Assembly (NCBI RefSeq): GCF_900129275.1
Contig: NZ_FQUX01000006.1
Span: forward strand, 207,138-271,137
DNA from: Arenibacter palladensis
GTDB taxonomy: Bacteria; Bacteroidota; Bacteroidia; Flavobacteriales; Flavobacteriaceae
Direction: 5' to 3'
Length of the DNA stretch: 64,000 nt
Part shown: piece by piece, positions 1 to 10,400 of the stretch
Layout of the letters: each line of letters starts with the position of its first letter
How positions within the stretch are numbered: the first letter of the stretch is position 1
The notes under the pieces: generated by a model
Database searches by the model: none
Told to the model about the DNA's origin: nothing
What the model saw: only the letters and a program-made list of their open reading frames with translations
Made by a program: the position numbers and the translations under genes

Positions 1-807
1 GATGTTGATGTTGTTCTGTTCGACATTCAGGATGTGGGGGTACGTTTCTACACCTATATTGCTACCATGCAATTGGTCATGGAGGCTTGTGCAGAAAACA
101 ATATTCCCATAATTGTATTGGACAGGCCCAACCCAAACGGGCATTACGTGGATGGTCCTACCATGGAAACCGAACACAGAGGCTTTTTGGGAATGACCAA
201 TATTCCCTTGGTATATGGCATGACCATTGGGGAGTATGCCAATATGATCAACAAAGAAGGATGGTTGGAAAACAAAGTTGTAGCGGACCTGACCGTAATC
301 CCGATGGAAAATTACGATCATCATAAAGATTATATATTGCCCATTAGGCCCTCCCCCAACCTTCCCAACAACACCTCTATTTATCTCTACCCCAGTTTGG
401 GATTATTTGAAGGGACCAATATAAATGCAGGCCGTGGAACAGAGTTTCAGTTTCAGCGTTACGGCGCCTCCTTTATGGACAGTACAAAATACAATTTTAA
501 ATATACCCCTGCTCCCAATTTTGGATCGAAGGACCCCAAACAGAATGGCAAAATTTGCTATGGAAAGGACCTCTCCAAAACCCCTAAAATGAATACCGTG
601 AATTTGGAGTACCTATTGGATGCTTACAAAAACACCAAGGACAAAAGCCTGTTTTTTAATACAAGTGGCTTTACCAGACATGCCGGTACCACCAACTTAC
701 AAAAGCAGATCGAGGCCGGACTTTCCCATGAGGAAATAAAGAAAACCTGGCAAAAAGATATTGATCAATTCCAAAAAATAAGGGCCAAATATCTGATTTA
801 CAATTGA
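1..807 (+). CDS. Exo-beta-N-acetylmuramidase NamZ-like (DUF1343), 5' partial
   Basis: Open in frame from the first base, so the start lies upstream; 268 residues are visible. The reading DIQDVGVRFYTYIATMQ near the left edge, then DRPNPNG and the stretch up to YPSLGLFEGTNINAGRGTE, are hallmarks of the DUF1343/NamZ family, which removes MurNAc from the non-reducing end of peptidoglycan fragments in cell-wall recycling. Family members are about 400 residues and exported, so roughly the N-terminal third is missing here. The stop overlaps the convergent sterol-desaturase-like gene by 10 bp. Muropeptide recycling fits with the GlcNAc-kinase-like gene near 5 kb and nagB near 31 kb, but they are not in one operon. 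Confidence 0.9.
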   Translation, partial: DVDVVLFDIQDVGVRFYTYIATMQLVMEACAENNIPIIVLDRPNPNGHYVDGPTMETEHRGFLGMTNIPLVYGMTIGEYANMINKEGWLENKVVADLTVIPMENYDHHKDYILPIRPSPNLPNNTSIYLYPSLGLFEGTNINAGRGTEFQFQRYGASFMDSTKYNFKYTPAPNFGSKDPKQNGKICYGKDLSKTPKMNTVNLEYLLDAYKNTKDKSLFFNTSGFTRHAGTTNLQKQIEAGLSHEEIKKTWQKDIDQFQKIRAKYLIYN

Positions 808-1649
808 CCCGTGGATTTTACATCCATTTTTTCAGGGGATTTATAAGGCTTAAACGGAATTTTCAATAAAGCTCCTATGTCTGAATTTTCCTTTTCATTG
901 GGATAGGTATCCACACCATAGACAATTTCACTATTGGGCAATTTCATAAAGGTTCCAAGTAGCCTATCCCAAATAGAAAATATATTCCCATAATTGCTGT
1001 CCGTATAGGGTAATTTATAGTGGTGGTGCACTTTGTGCATATCTGGAGAAACAATGACCCAACTCAACACTTCATCCACCTTTTTGGGCAGTGAAATATT
1101 GGCATGGTTAAATTGTGACAAAATAACCGACAGGGCCTGATATATCATAATGATGGCTATAGGTGCCCCAACCACAAAAGTGCCGAAACATGTAAAAATA
1201 AACCGCACCACACTTTCTCCAGGATGGTGCCGATTGGCAGTAGTAGTATCCACTTCATGATCGGTATGATGAATAAGATGAAAGCCCCAAAGCACCTTTA
1301 CCTTATGCTCTACCCAATGGGCCAACCAGGCACTAAGAAAATCCAGCATCATTACCCCCAACAAAATTTTTAACCATAAAGGCATTACAGGTAACCACTG
1401 TAGGATCCCAAAATTATTGGCTATGGTCCAATCACTGGTTTTTAACAATAAAAAAGCCAAGGGGAAATTTACAAGTATGGTGGTCAGGGTGAAAAAAATA
1501 TTGATGCCAGCATGTCTTAGCTTGCTATATTTTAACTGAAACAGGGGGATGATATACTCCAGTATCCAAAAAAATGCAATCCCTGAAACCAATATGATAC
1601 TTCGGTGTGCGGGAGGGATCGTTTCAAAATAATTGTAAATGGCTTCCAT
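798..1649 (-). CDS. Sterol desaturase / fatty acid hydroxylase family membrane protein
   Basis: This 283-residue integral membrane protein carries the histidine clusters of the di-iron fatty acid hydroxylase superfamily: HWVEH near residue 111, HLIHH near 124, and HKVHHH near 205. Four or so hydrophobic segments surround them. Such enzymes hydroxylate or desaturate lipids at the membrane; the substrate cannot be told from sequence. The ATG at 1647-1649 follows an AT-rich leader. It converges with the muramidase gene and is transcribed alone, about 100 bp downstream of the next minus-strand gene. Confidence 0.85.
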   Translation of the reverse strand: MEAIYNYFETIPPAHRSIILVSGIAFFWILEYIIPLFQLKYSKLRHAGINIFFTLTTILVNFPLAFLLLKTSDWTIANNFGILQWLPVMPLWLKILLGVMMLDFLSAWLAHWVEHKVKVLWGFHLIHHTDHEVDTTTANRHHPGESVVRFIFTCFGTFVVGAPIAIIMIYQALSVILSQFNHANISLPKKVDEVLSWVIVSPDMHKVHHHYKLPYTDSNYGNIFSIWDRLLGTFMKLPNSEIVYGVDTYPNEKENSDIGALLKIPFKPYKSPEKMDVKSTGQL

Positions 1650-1746
1650 TCTCTAAATTTACAAAATAGTTGTATGTAAATAAATACCCAACAAAAAAGT
1701 AATTTATTGTTACCCTTTGATAATCAGGGTTAATTTTGGAAATGAG

Positions 1747-2244
1747 CTACTTAAGCTTAATTGCTTTTTTCATTTCTTCCACTATATTATATGCAGCTGG
1801 ACAAATGGCCACATTCTTTAATGTGAGGCTACTTATTTGCTGAAATTTATTCCTATCCGTATGTGGAAATTCACGGCAGGCCTTAGGCCTTACCTCATAA
1901 ATGGAACAGTAATTATCGGCACCCAAAAACGTACAGGGCACACTTTGAAGCACATAGTCATTATCCTCGTCCACCCTTAAAAATTGATCGATAAATTTCT
2001 GTGGTTTCATTCGGAAATGTTTGGCAATACGCTCTATATCGGCATTGGTAAATAGCGGACCAGTTGTCTTGCAACAATTGGCGCATTTTAAACAATCGGT
2101 TTTCCTAAACTCCGCCTCGTGCAGATCCTGCATTACATAGTCCAAATCCTTTGGTGGTTTTTTCCGAAGTTTGCCAAAGAATTTCTTATTCTCACTATGT
2201 TTTTCCTGCGCCAGCTTGGGAAGTTGCTTTATTACCTCATCCAT
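1747..2244 (-). CDS. YkgJ-family cysteine cluster protein
   Basis: A 165-residue cytoplasmic protein with CLKCANCC near residue 65, a later single cysteine in VPCTFLG, and the CSIYEVRPKACREFP segment. This is the cysteine pattern of the YkgJ (zinc/iron-chelating) family, whose role is poorly known. The frame is open up to 2349, but the extra 35 residues are unlike the family and overlap the divergent methyltransferase start. The ATG at 2244 giving MDEVIKQLPKL is therefore chosen. It shares a short 63-bp intergenic region with that methyltransferase. Confidence 0.85.
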   Translation of the reverse strand: MDEVIKQLPKLAQEKHSENKKFFGKLRKKPPKDLDYVMQDLHEAEFRKTDCLKCANCCKTTGPLFTNADIERIAKHFRMKPQKFIDQFLRVDEDNDYVLQSVPCTFLGADNYCSIYEVRPKACREFPHTDRNKFQQISSLTLKNVAICPAAYNIVEEMKKAIKLK

Positions 2245-2307
2245 TATGGAATAAACTTTTAAAAGTTGGTTAAAAGTCCCACATTTGCATGTAAATAACA
2301 AATTTAA

Positions 2308-3021
2308 ATGGCTAAGGACATACTGGGCAAGGCACTTTTGGATTACCAATCCGGTAAATATTCTAAAGATATAAAGACCTATTCGTCATTGGATGAGGAG
2401 GATATAATACCCATTCCCTACCTCTTTAGGGACTTTAAGAAAATGCCCCCTTTGGAACAAAAGGCGCTAAAGCTTTGCAAGGGCAACATCCTGGATATTG
2501 GCTGTGGAGCAGGAAGCCATTCCCTCTATTTACAGAAAAAAGGCCTTGCCGTTACAGCCTTGGACCAATCTCCAGGAGCCATTGAAACCTGCAAACTAAG
2601 GGGTATAGAACATACTGTATTACAAGACATTCAAGATTTTAAGCTTCAAAAATACGACACCCTGTTAATGCTCATGAACGGAATTGGGATAGTGGGAAAA
2701 TTAAAGAACATAGACCAATTCTTTACCCATTTAAAATCGCTCTTAAAACCTAAGGGGCAGATACTCCTGGATTCAAGCGATATCATATATATGTACGATG
2801 AAGATGAGGATGGGGGCTATTGGATTCCGGATAACCAAAACTACTATGGGGAAGTCACCTTTGAAATGGAATATAGGGGAGAGAAAAGTGAACCCTTGGA
2901 TTGGTTATATTTGGATTATAATACCTTGCAACGTGCGGCAAACGCAAATAATTTAACTTGTGAACTTGTAAGCAAAGGAAAACATTACGACTATTTAGCC
3001 AGACTTACCCTTTTGGAGTAA
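2308..3021 (+). CDS. Class I SAM-dependent methyltransferase
   Basis: 237 residues with the SAM-binding glycine motif NILDIGCGAGSHSLYL near residue 61, followed by the acidic strand-2 end (TALDQS) and a motif IV-like LLMLMNGIG. This is a Rossmann-type class I methyltransferase. The substrate is unknown, and the family is common as an orphan in Flavobacteriaceae. It is divergent from the YkgJ-family gene and probably has its own promoter in the 63-bp gap. A lipoprotein gene follows on the same strand after 60 bp. Confidence 0.85.
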   Translation: MAKDILGKALLDYQSGKYSKDIKTYSSLDEEDIIPIPYLFRDFKKMPPLEQKALKLCKGNILDIGCGAGSHSLYLQKKGLAVTALDQSPGAIETCKLRGIEHTVLQDIQDFKLQKYDTLLMLMNGIGIVGKLKNIDQFFTHLKSLLKPKGQILLDSSDIIYMYDEDEDGGYWIPDNQNYYGEVTFEMEYRGEKSEPLDWLYLDYNTLQRAANANNLTCELVSKGKHYDYLARLTLLE

Positions 3022-3081
3022 TACCGTGCCATATTTGTCGTTATCATAATAGTATCAGTCCTTTAATAAAAACTGACAATA

Positions 3082-3861
3082 ATGAAAAAATTATCCCTAG
3101 GGCTCTTGTTGGCCTTTATCTTTTTCCTAGGTTGTTCCAAAGACTCCAGCGACAGCGATACCTTAACGGTTGATAAAACGGCCAATCTAAAAGGTCCGGG
3201 CGATTCTGCAAACGACTTACTGTCCGACTCCAAATTTAAAAACTTGGTCATCGAAATTGCCTATGTCACCAATTATGCGCCTACGGAAACTGCCGTTTCC
3301 AATTTTGTAGCGCTTTTAAACGAACGTTCCTACAAGGACGACATAAGTATTATATACCAAGAATTGGACTCTCCTAAAAAGGATAGTCTGTCCATTGAAG
3401 AAATATTCGATTTGGAAAAAGAAAACAGAACTGTATACAACAACGGTGACACCTTAGGGCTGTACATCTATTTCACAGATGCCACTGCCAGTGATGACAA
3501 TCCAGATGAGGATCTTGTAACCCTTGGGGCCGTATACCGCAACACCTCCATGGTGATTTATGAAGCCACCATTAGAAATTTGGCCTCTAAAAGTTCGTTG
3601 ATCAGCACATCTACAGTGGAAGCAGCTACCTTAAACCACGAGGCCGGACATTTATTTGGATTGGTAAACCTGGGAACACCGCCAGTAAACGAACACGAAG
3701 ACCCTGATGCCAAAAGCCATTGCAACGAACAGAATTGCCTTATGCGGGCAGAACTCCAATTTGGATGGGGAATGGCCAAAATGTTAACGGCAAAAAACGG
3801 GGCAATCCCCAGTTTTGGACCTGAGTGTCTCCTTGATCTACAAGCCAACGGGGGCAAATAA
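3082..3861 (+). CDS. Lipoprotein zinc metalloprotease, metzincin-like
   Basis: 259 residues. A type II signal peptide with lipobox FFLGC at about residue 18 is followed by an acidic Ser/Asp-rich tether (SKDSSDSD) typical of Bacteroidota surface lipoproteins. The zinc motif HEAGHLFGLVN lies near residue 187, followed by more His and Asp (VNEHEDPDAKSHC) and a CLM turn like the Met-turn of metzincins. The eleventh position of the zinc motif is Asn where classical metzincins have His or Asp, so the third zinc ligand is probably the later His. It is predicted to be a membrane-anchored endopeptidase; the substrate is unknown. Confidence 0.8.
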   Translation: MKKLSLGLLLAFIFFLGCSKDSSDSDTLTVDKTANLKGPGDSANDLLSDSKFKNLVIEIAYVTNYAPTETAVSNFVALLNERSYKDDISIIYQELDSPKKDSLSIEEIFDLEKENRTVYNNGDTLGLYIYFTDATASDDNPDEDLVTLGAVYRNTSMVIYEATIRNLASKSSLISTSTVEAATLNHEAGHLFGLVNLGTPPVNEHEDPDAKSHCNEQNCLMRAELQFGWGMAKMLTAKNGAIPSFGPECLLDLQANGGK

Positions 3862-3889
3862 TTCTAATACGAAAACCTATTATAAACAA

Positions 3890-4270
3890 ATGAAAAAAAT
3901 AATTACCACCACAAACGCGCCTGCTCCGATAGGACCTTACAACCAAGCCGTACTGGCAGGAAACACCCTGTATATCTCAGGGCAAATTCCTATAGACCCA
4001 AAAACTGGGGATTTGGTATCAGGAGATATTAAAAAGGAAACCGAGCAATCCATGCAAAATTTAAAAGCCATTCTTACCGAGGCAGGAATGACTTTTGAAA
4101 ATGTTGTTAAATCATCGATTTTCGTAAAGGATATGCATCAGTTTTCACAAATAAACGAGGTATATGGCGCCTATTTTGATGCAGATACCGCTCCGGCAAG
4201 GGAAACTGTTGAAGTTGCCAATCTTCCCAAATTTGTAAATGTTGAAATATCTATGATAGCTATTAAATAG
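3890..4270 (+). CDS. RidA family reactive intermediate/imine deaminase
   Basis: 126 residues beginning MKKIITTTNAPAPIGPYNQAV. The family landmarks are IGPYNQAV near residue 15, ISGQIPIDP near 31, and the C-terminal PARETVEVANLPK with the conserved arginine that binds the substrate carboxylate. RidA hydrolyses reactive enamines and imines released by PLP enzymes such as threonine dehydratase. The frame is open upstream to 3815 inside the metalloprotease gene, but the ATG at 3890 gives the canonical N terminus and lies 28 bp after that gene's stop. The 3' end overlaps the convergent kinase gene by 8 bp. Confidence 0.93.
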   Translation: MKKIITTTNAPAPIGPYNQAVLAGNTLYISGQIPIDPKTGDLVSGDIKKETEQSMQNLKAILTEAGMTFENVVKSSIFVKDMHQFSQINEVYGAYFDADTAPARETVEVANLPKFVNVEISMIAIK

Positions 4271-5114
4271 AGCCTTTGTGAAATTCAACCAGACCTTCAA
4301 TGGGTCTTTGTCTAATTACGCCTAGGATAAGATCATTTCTTTCTACCACTGTAGCCAGTTCTTCACGTAGGTAATATGCAATACTGCCCACAAAACTTAC
4401 AGGAACTTTTGTGGCCAATTCAAACTGCATAATGTAATTGTTCACAAACTGCTGAAAGCCCTTATCTATCACCCCTCTACAATAGGGGTGGTTTTTATTT
4501 TCTACAATAAATCTGGCAAAAGTGGCCAAATAGGTATTTGGATTGGGTTGCTTGTAAAGATTTTCCTTGATTACATCAGCATCCAAATTATATTCCTTGG
4601 CAAACTTTGTAGCCAAGTCCATAGGGATTTTATTAAAGTAATAATCCCTTATCAATTTCCTTCCAAAAAAGTTACCACTACCATCATCCATAGGGATATA
4701 GCCCAAGGAGGTAACCTTTTGATGCAATTTCTCACCATCATAATAGCTGCAATTGGAACCCGTACCTAAAATACAAACAATTCCATGTTGCCCTATTTTT
4801 GTGGTAGCAAATATGGCCGCATAGGTATCTTCCTTAACCTCTGCCTTGGCATTGGGGAAAAAATCATTAAAAATCTCCGTTAAAAACTTTTTCATCCTAT
4901 CGGTACCACAACCGGCACCGTAAAAATACAGGTGGGTAACAGCCTCCCTATTCTTTGAAAGCTCAAAATTATTGGCCAAACGGTCTTCGATTACAGGACG
5001 CGTCAACACTTCAGGACTTAATCCCAAAGTTTGTGTCATGAACAACTGGTTACCCTTCTCATCCAAGGCAATCCAATCCGATTTTGTTGCACCACTATCT
5101 ACAATCAATATCAT
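4263..5114 (-). CDS. N-acetylglucosamine kinase-like, BadF/BadG/BcrA/BcrD ATPase family
   Basis: 283 residues with the ASKHA ATPase fold: phosphate 1 motif IVDSGATKSDW at residue 4, GAGCGTD near 66, and the adenosine/phosphate 2 region CILGTGSNCSYYDG near 115 followed by DDGSGNFFGRKLI. These match GlcNAc kinase-like members of the family, which phosphorylate amino sugars from cell-wall recycling or chitin. It is last in the minus-strand run pfkA-gapA-kinase, 84 bp after gapA, but a strong hairpin sits in that gap. Specificity for GlcNAc rather than MurNAc or glucosamine is inferred. Confidence 0.8.
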   Translation of the reverse strand: MILIVDSGATKSDWIALDEKGNQLFMTQTLGLSPEVLTRPVIEDRLANNFELSKNREAVTHLYFYGAGCGTDRMKKFLTEIFNDFFPNAKAEVKEDTYAAIFATTKIGQHGIVCILGTGSNCSYYDGEKLHQKVTSLGYIPMDDGSGNFFGRKLIRDYYFNKIPMDLATKFAKEYNLDADVIKENLYKQPNPNTYLATFARFIVENKNHPYCRGVIDKGFQQFVNNYIMQFELATKVPVSFVGSIAYYLREELATVVERNDLILGVIRQRPIEGLVEFHKGSI

Positions 5115-5131
5115 ATAACAAGATTATTAAT

Positions 5132-5179
5132 AAAGAATCCTGAAAATAAGCAAAAATTTACTTAATCTCAGGATTCTTT
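5132..5179 (-). terminator. Hairpin terminator/attenuator between gapA and the kinase gene
   Basis: The arms at 5132-5143 and 5168-5179 are perfectly complementary over 12 bp. A 24-nt loop can pair further through TAAG and CTTA. On the minus strand the second arm ends in TCTTTATTAATAA, a modest U-rich tail. It lies 20 bp after the gapA stop and 18 bp before the kinase start, so it probably ends most pfkA-gapA transcripts and lowers expression of the kinase. Confidence 0.7.
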
Positions 5180-5198
5180 TAATTATTACCCTTTAAGA

Positions 5199-6218
<1,020 letters not shown>

Positions 6219-6224
6219 TTAAAA

Positions 6225-7211
6225 TTATGTTGTCATGATATCGGAAACCCTCATAAGCTCCTTATCAATTTTTGTATGCCCCTTTATTGCCTTACTGATA
6301 GGCGTAAGGGTAATTGTATTATCCTGTATACCAACCATTAAGTTGGTCTTTCCTTCCAATAATGCTTCTACTGCCTTAACACCCATTCTACTGGCCAATA
6401 CACGATCAAAACAGGATGGTGCCCCTCCTCTTTGCATATGCCCCAAAACGGATACACGTACATCATAAATGGGCAGATGTTCTTCTACATATTCCTTTAG
6501 CTCGAAAACATTTTTACCAGTTTTGTCGCCTTCCGCTACCACCACAATACTTGATGATTTTCCGGATTGCTTACTGCGCTTCAAAGATTCCAACAATCTT
6601 TCAAGGCCCAAATTTTCCTCAGGAATCAAAATCTCTTCCGCTCCTGCGCCTACACCTGCATTTAAGGCGATGTGGCCAACATCCCGACCCATAACCTCTA
6701 CAAAGAACAGCCTATTGTGCGAACTGGCGGTATCCCTAATCTTATCTATACATTCAACAGCGGTATTCAAGGCCGTGTCAAATCCTAAGGTATAGGTAGT
6801 GCCAAAAATATCGTTGTCTATAGTACCAGGGATTCCGATTACAGGAAAATCAAATTCCTTATTAAAGGTCAATGCACCCGTAAAGCTACCATCTCCCCCA
6901 ATTACTACAAATGCATCTATACCTGCTTTTTTTAATTGGTCGTAAGCGACTTGCCGACCTTCCTTGGTCCTAAAAGGCAAACAACGGGCAGATTTAAGTA
7001 TGGTGCCTCCCTTGTTTATAATGTTGTTTACACTACGTGCATCCATTACCTTAAAATCACCCTCCATCATGCCTTCATATCCTCTATAGATACCAACGCA
7101 TTCAACTTTTAAATAGGCACATGTACGTACTACTGCCCTAATAGCAGCATTCATTCCCGGTGAGTCTCCTCCTGATGTAAAAACACCAATCTTTTTTATT
7201 GCTGAAGCCAT
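6225..7211 (-). CDS. pfkA: ATP-dependent 6-phosphofructokinase
   Basis: 328 residues, typical of bacterial PfkA. ATP-binding GGDSPGMNAAIRA is at residue 14, GGDGSFTGA near 104, and the catalytic PGTIDNDI near 126. Fructose-6-phosphate contacts include the GHMQRGG segment near 253. The glycine of GGDGS indicates an ATP-type rather than PPi-type enzyme. It commits sugar to glycolysis and heads an operon with gapA. A TAAGTTTG -7 element lies 26 bp upstream of the start. Confidence 0.97.
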   Translation of the reverse strand: MASAIKKIGVFTSGGDSPGMNAAIRAVVRTCAYLKVECVGIYRGYEGMMEGDFKVMDARSVNNIINKGGTILKSARCLPFRTKEGRQVAYDQLKKAGIDAFVVIGGDGSFTGALTFNKEFDFPVIGIPGTIDNDIFGTTYTLGFDTALNTAVECIDKIRDTASSHNRLFFVEVMGRDVGHIALNAGVGAGAEEILIPEENLGLERLLESLKRSKQSGKSSSIVVVAEGDKTGKNVFELKEYVEEHLPIYDVRVSVLGHMQRGGAPSCFDRVLASRMGVKAVEALLEGKTNLMVGIQDNTITLTPISKAIKGHTKIDKELMRVSDIMTT

Positions 7212-7236
7212 AAAAATTTTAAAAAAACAAAACTAG

Positions 7237-7244
7237 CAAACTTA
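7237..7244 (-). promoter_or_regulatory. -7 element of the pfkA-gapA promoter
   Basis: Read on the minus strand this is TAAGTTTG, an exact TAnnTTTG match to the Bacteroidota sigma-ABfr -7 box. No clear TTG is seen at the expected -33 distance, so only the -7 box supports the call. Confidence 0.5.
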
Positions 7245-7407
7245 TTTCAATAATTACCCGACTTTGGCTTTAATTTGACAACAACGGACCACTCCAACGT
7301 TTTCGTTGAATAATTTCTTGGAAATTGTTAAATTCATAAACAATTATTCATGAAAAGTGATTATTCCGAAATAAGACAAGACAACCAAAAATAGCCAAAA
7401 TCGGCCC

Positions 7408-10400
7408 TTATTTCTTGCCTAAAATTTTGCGTAACAACTCTTTAAAGCTATCGAAGTCTACTTGATAGGAAAGTCCAACGCCTTGTGTATATCCCTGACG
7501 ATCTGCCAGAAATTGCTGGATTTCATTTTCCCGATTGAAAATTTTGGCACTTAGGGTGCCTTCTTCGTTCAACAAAATCTGAACTTCCACATCTCCTGCA
7601 ACCACAGTTTCAGATACTCCACCCACCGGGACCCCTACCCTTCCATTAAGCAAGACCCTGTCGCTGATCTGGGTAGACAAGGTTACCCCTAACCTATTCT
7701 CTGTCTGAATATCCGTGCTCCTATCCAAAATACCTTGCTCATAAGACAATCCAAAATTTAATTTGTCATTGTCGCCAGCCAATAAGGAGTTGAGTATTCC
7801 AGAGGCAGATTGAAGTAGGTTTCCTGTAACGGCCTGTTGGTTTATACTCGTCTGTTCATTTACAAAAGAGCCTTGTGCCAATAGAAAAAGGGCATTTTTT
7901 TCGGCAATGGTGGGATCCTGCAATCTGTATTCCAATTCGGATTTAACAATGGAATTGGTACCGGGGAACTCTATCCTCCAATCTATAACCGGACTTTCCA
8001 GTTCTCCGGTTAACCTTACCACTACATCGGTAGGTATACGCCTTGTATATCCGGGATTATCCAAAAGCGGAGCGGGGTTTGCATTTAAGGAATAAACGGC
8101 TTCCATATTTAACTGTGCCGCCAAGGGCTCCCTTTCCCAAGTAATATTACCTCCAGGTTTCACCTTAAAGGTCTTGTCCACAATGCCACCAAACTTATAG
8201 CGAAACTGTCCAGTCACTACCACAAAATCCCCGTACATGTTAAATTTACCGTTGGTATTGATTTCAATAAACAAAATTCCCGCACCTGTCCCCTTTAAGG
8301 AACTGCCTGTTTTGGTATCTACAACAATTTCAACCTCCGCATCAGGGGTAACATCCAGGTTAAAGGCCAGCTCAAGACCCTCCACCTCCTTTAAAACCCT
8401 TTGGCCCTTTTCCGTTTCCTCGACTTTCTTACCTACAAAATTGATAAATGAAAAATCCCCAACGCTAACTACATCACTTATTGGGATTTTTAAGGAAGTA
8501 CCGCGTGCCGTCTCCCCATCTACATTGATGGTAAGGGCATTGGTAGGTCCAAATATTCTTCCCGTACCATTTAAATAACCGGCACCATAGTACAATACCT
8601 CTTCCTTAAATGGCGTATTAAGTATTAAAAAACGGTCATTGTTGGTATCCACATCCAAATCCAAACTCCAATTCCTAAATAGCCTATGTGTTATAGTACC
8701 ATCCAAGGTTGCCTTGGTATTCATGGCCACATCGGTAAGTTTGATCTGCTGAAAATTAAAGGTCTGGTCGGATAACTTTACCCTGGAGTATGGCGCAAAA
8801 CTATAATCCACATTTAAATAAGGAATGGCGATACCGGCTTCATTTAAAGAGAGTACACCGCTCCAATTAGGATTATTTATTGGCCCCTTAAGAATGGCAC
8901 TACCCTGTAACAAGCCCCTAATATTGGTGATGACACCCTCGCCCAACGGGCTAAATGGCTCCAAATTAAACTTATTGAAATCCACTATGAGATTTGCCTG
9001 GGGAATCTCTTCCCTATTGGAGATATTCCCGACCACACTGAGCTTCTCAGCCCCCTTATCCACCAAGGTAGTGTTCACCACAAAATCTGTCAAATCCCTA
9101 TTGCCCACAATACCAATGGCCAAATCTCCCAGGGTTATATTGTTGATCCCGAAGTTTTTGATATTCAAATTGGAGGATGGCAGGTAAACATTGTCTTTCT
9201 GTAAAACGTTCAAGGTACCGTTCACCTCCCCATGCAACTTAAGACTGTCTATGGCGGGTGTAATCTTGCCTAGGGTTACTATCTTAAACTGAAGCTCAAC
9301 ATCCTTATAGGTAGAATCGGCCAACTGTCCTCTTAAACGAATCTGCTCCTGTTCATTATTGTTCATTACCACTTCCTCAATAGTAATGCTATCCAAGGTT
9401 TTATTGAGGATTACCTTATTCTTATTGTTCCCATCCTTATTGAGTATCCATTTATTTCCTTTAAAACTAATATCGGAAGTTTTTAGACCAATAACAGATT
9501 TGTTCTCCTTGTTGAAGGTATGGTAGAAATTGAGGTTGTAACTGTCATTATATTCACTACCCCCTTTAAATTCCGTTCTAAAAAACAGGGTATCCTTTAA
9601 GGTAGTATTGATCAGATTAAAATCTTTCACATCATAGTAGGGCGTTGCCAGATCCCCAATAGAAACATAGGTATTGAATAATGGGTTTTTGTTGTCTATC
9701 TTAACGTCTATACTATCCAATTCATTACCGTAGGCAACTATACTGGGCGATTTAAACGTTAGTTTAAAATCCCCTTCATCGGCAATGATATTGCCCCTAA
9801 TAAAAGTATTGGGATCAAACTTCACCTCTGGAAAGAACACATCCACAATCTTGTTGTAGATTTTGAAATTGAATGCCAATCTCTGATTTGCCGATATATT
9901 GAACGGTCTATAATTGGTGTAAATACTACCCAAGGAATTTTGCAGCAACCTGCCGAGCTCCTTGACTTTAAAATTACCTTTCAAATAACCGGTAATAATA
10001 TCGGGCGAATTAATATCGATAATTCGGGTACTGTCGTTTTCAAAGGTAGACGAGACCTTAAAATCCTCAAAGTAGTAGGTCTCGTTCTTGTTCTGGTAAT
10101 TGGTTTTGGTAAATTTTATATCCCCCACAATATTGTCCAAGGAATTACCACTAATATCCATATTTATATCCCCCTTGAAAATGGATACACTATCATTTAT
10201 AAAGTTTATCTTTTTAAGATCTGCATAGTCTACCGAAGCGATAAAATTGAAATTATTCCTGTTTTCCGCAAAATCGGCCAATCCCTTAAAACTAAATTGA
10301 ATATTTTCATCACTACATAGCAGGGAACCATCAAAAAGCTGCTCTTTAATTATACCAGACACGTTGATATCCTTATAGTCGTAGCCATTAAAATTTATGG

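Noticed and set aside
9940-10320. A 126-codon plus-strand frame inside tamB
   Set aside because: It lies antisense to a gene with clear family sequence and has no domain or ribosome-binding site; it is a shadow of the AT-rich repeat-like coding sequence.
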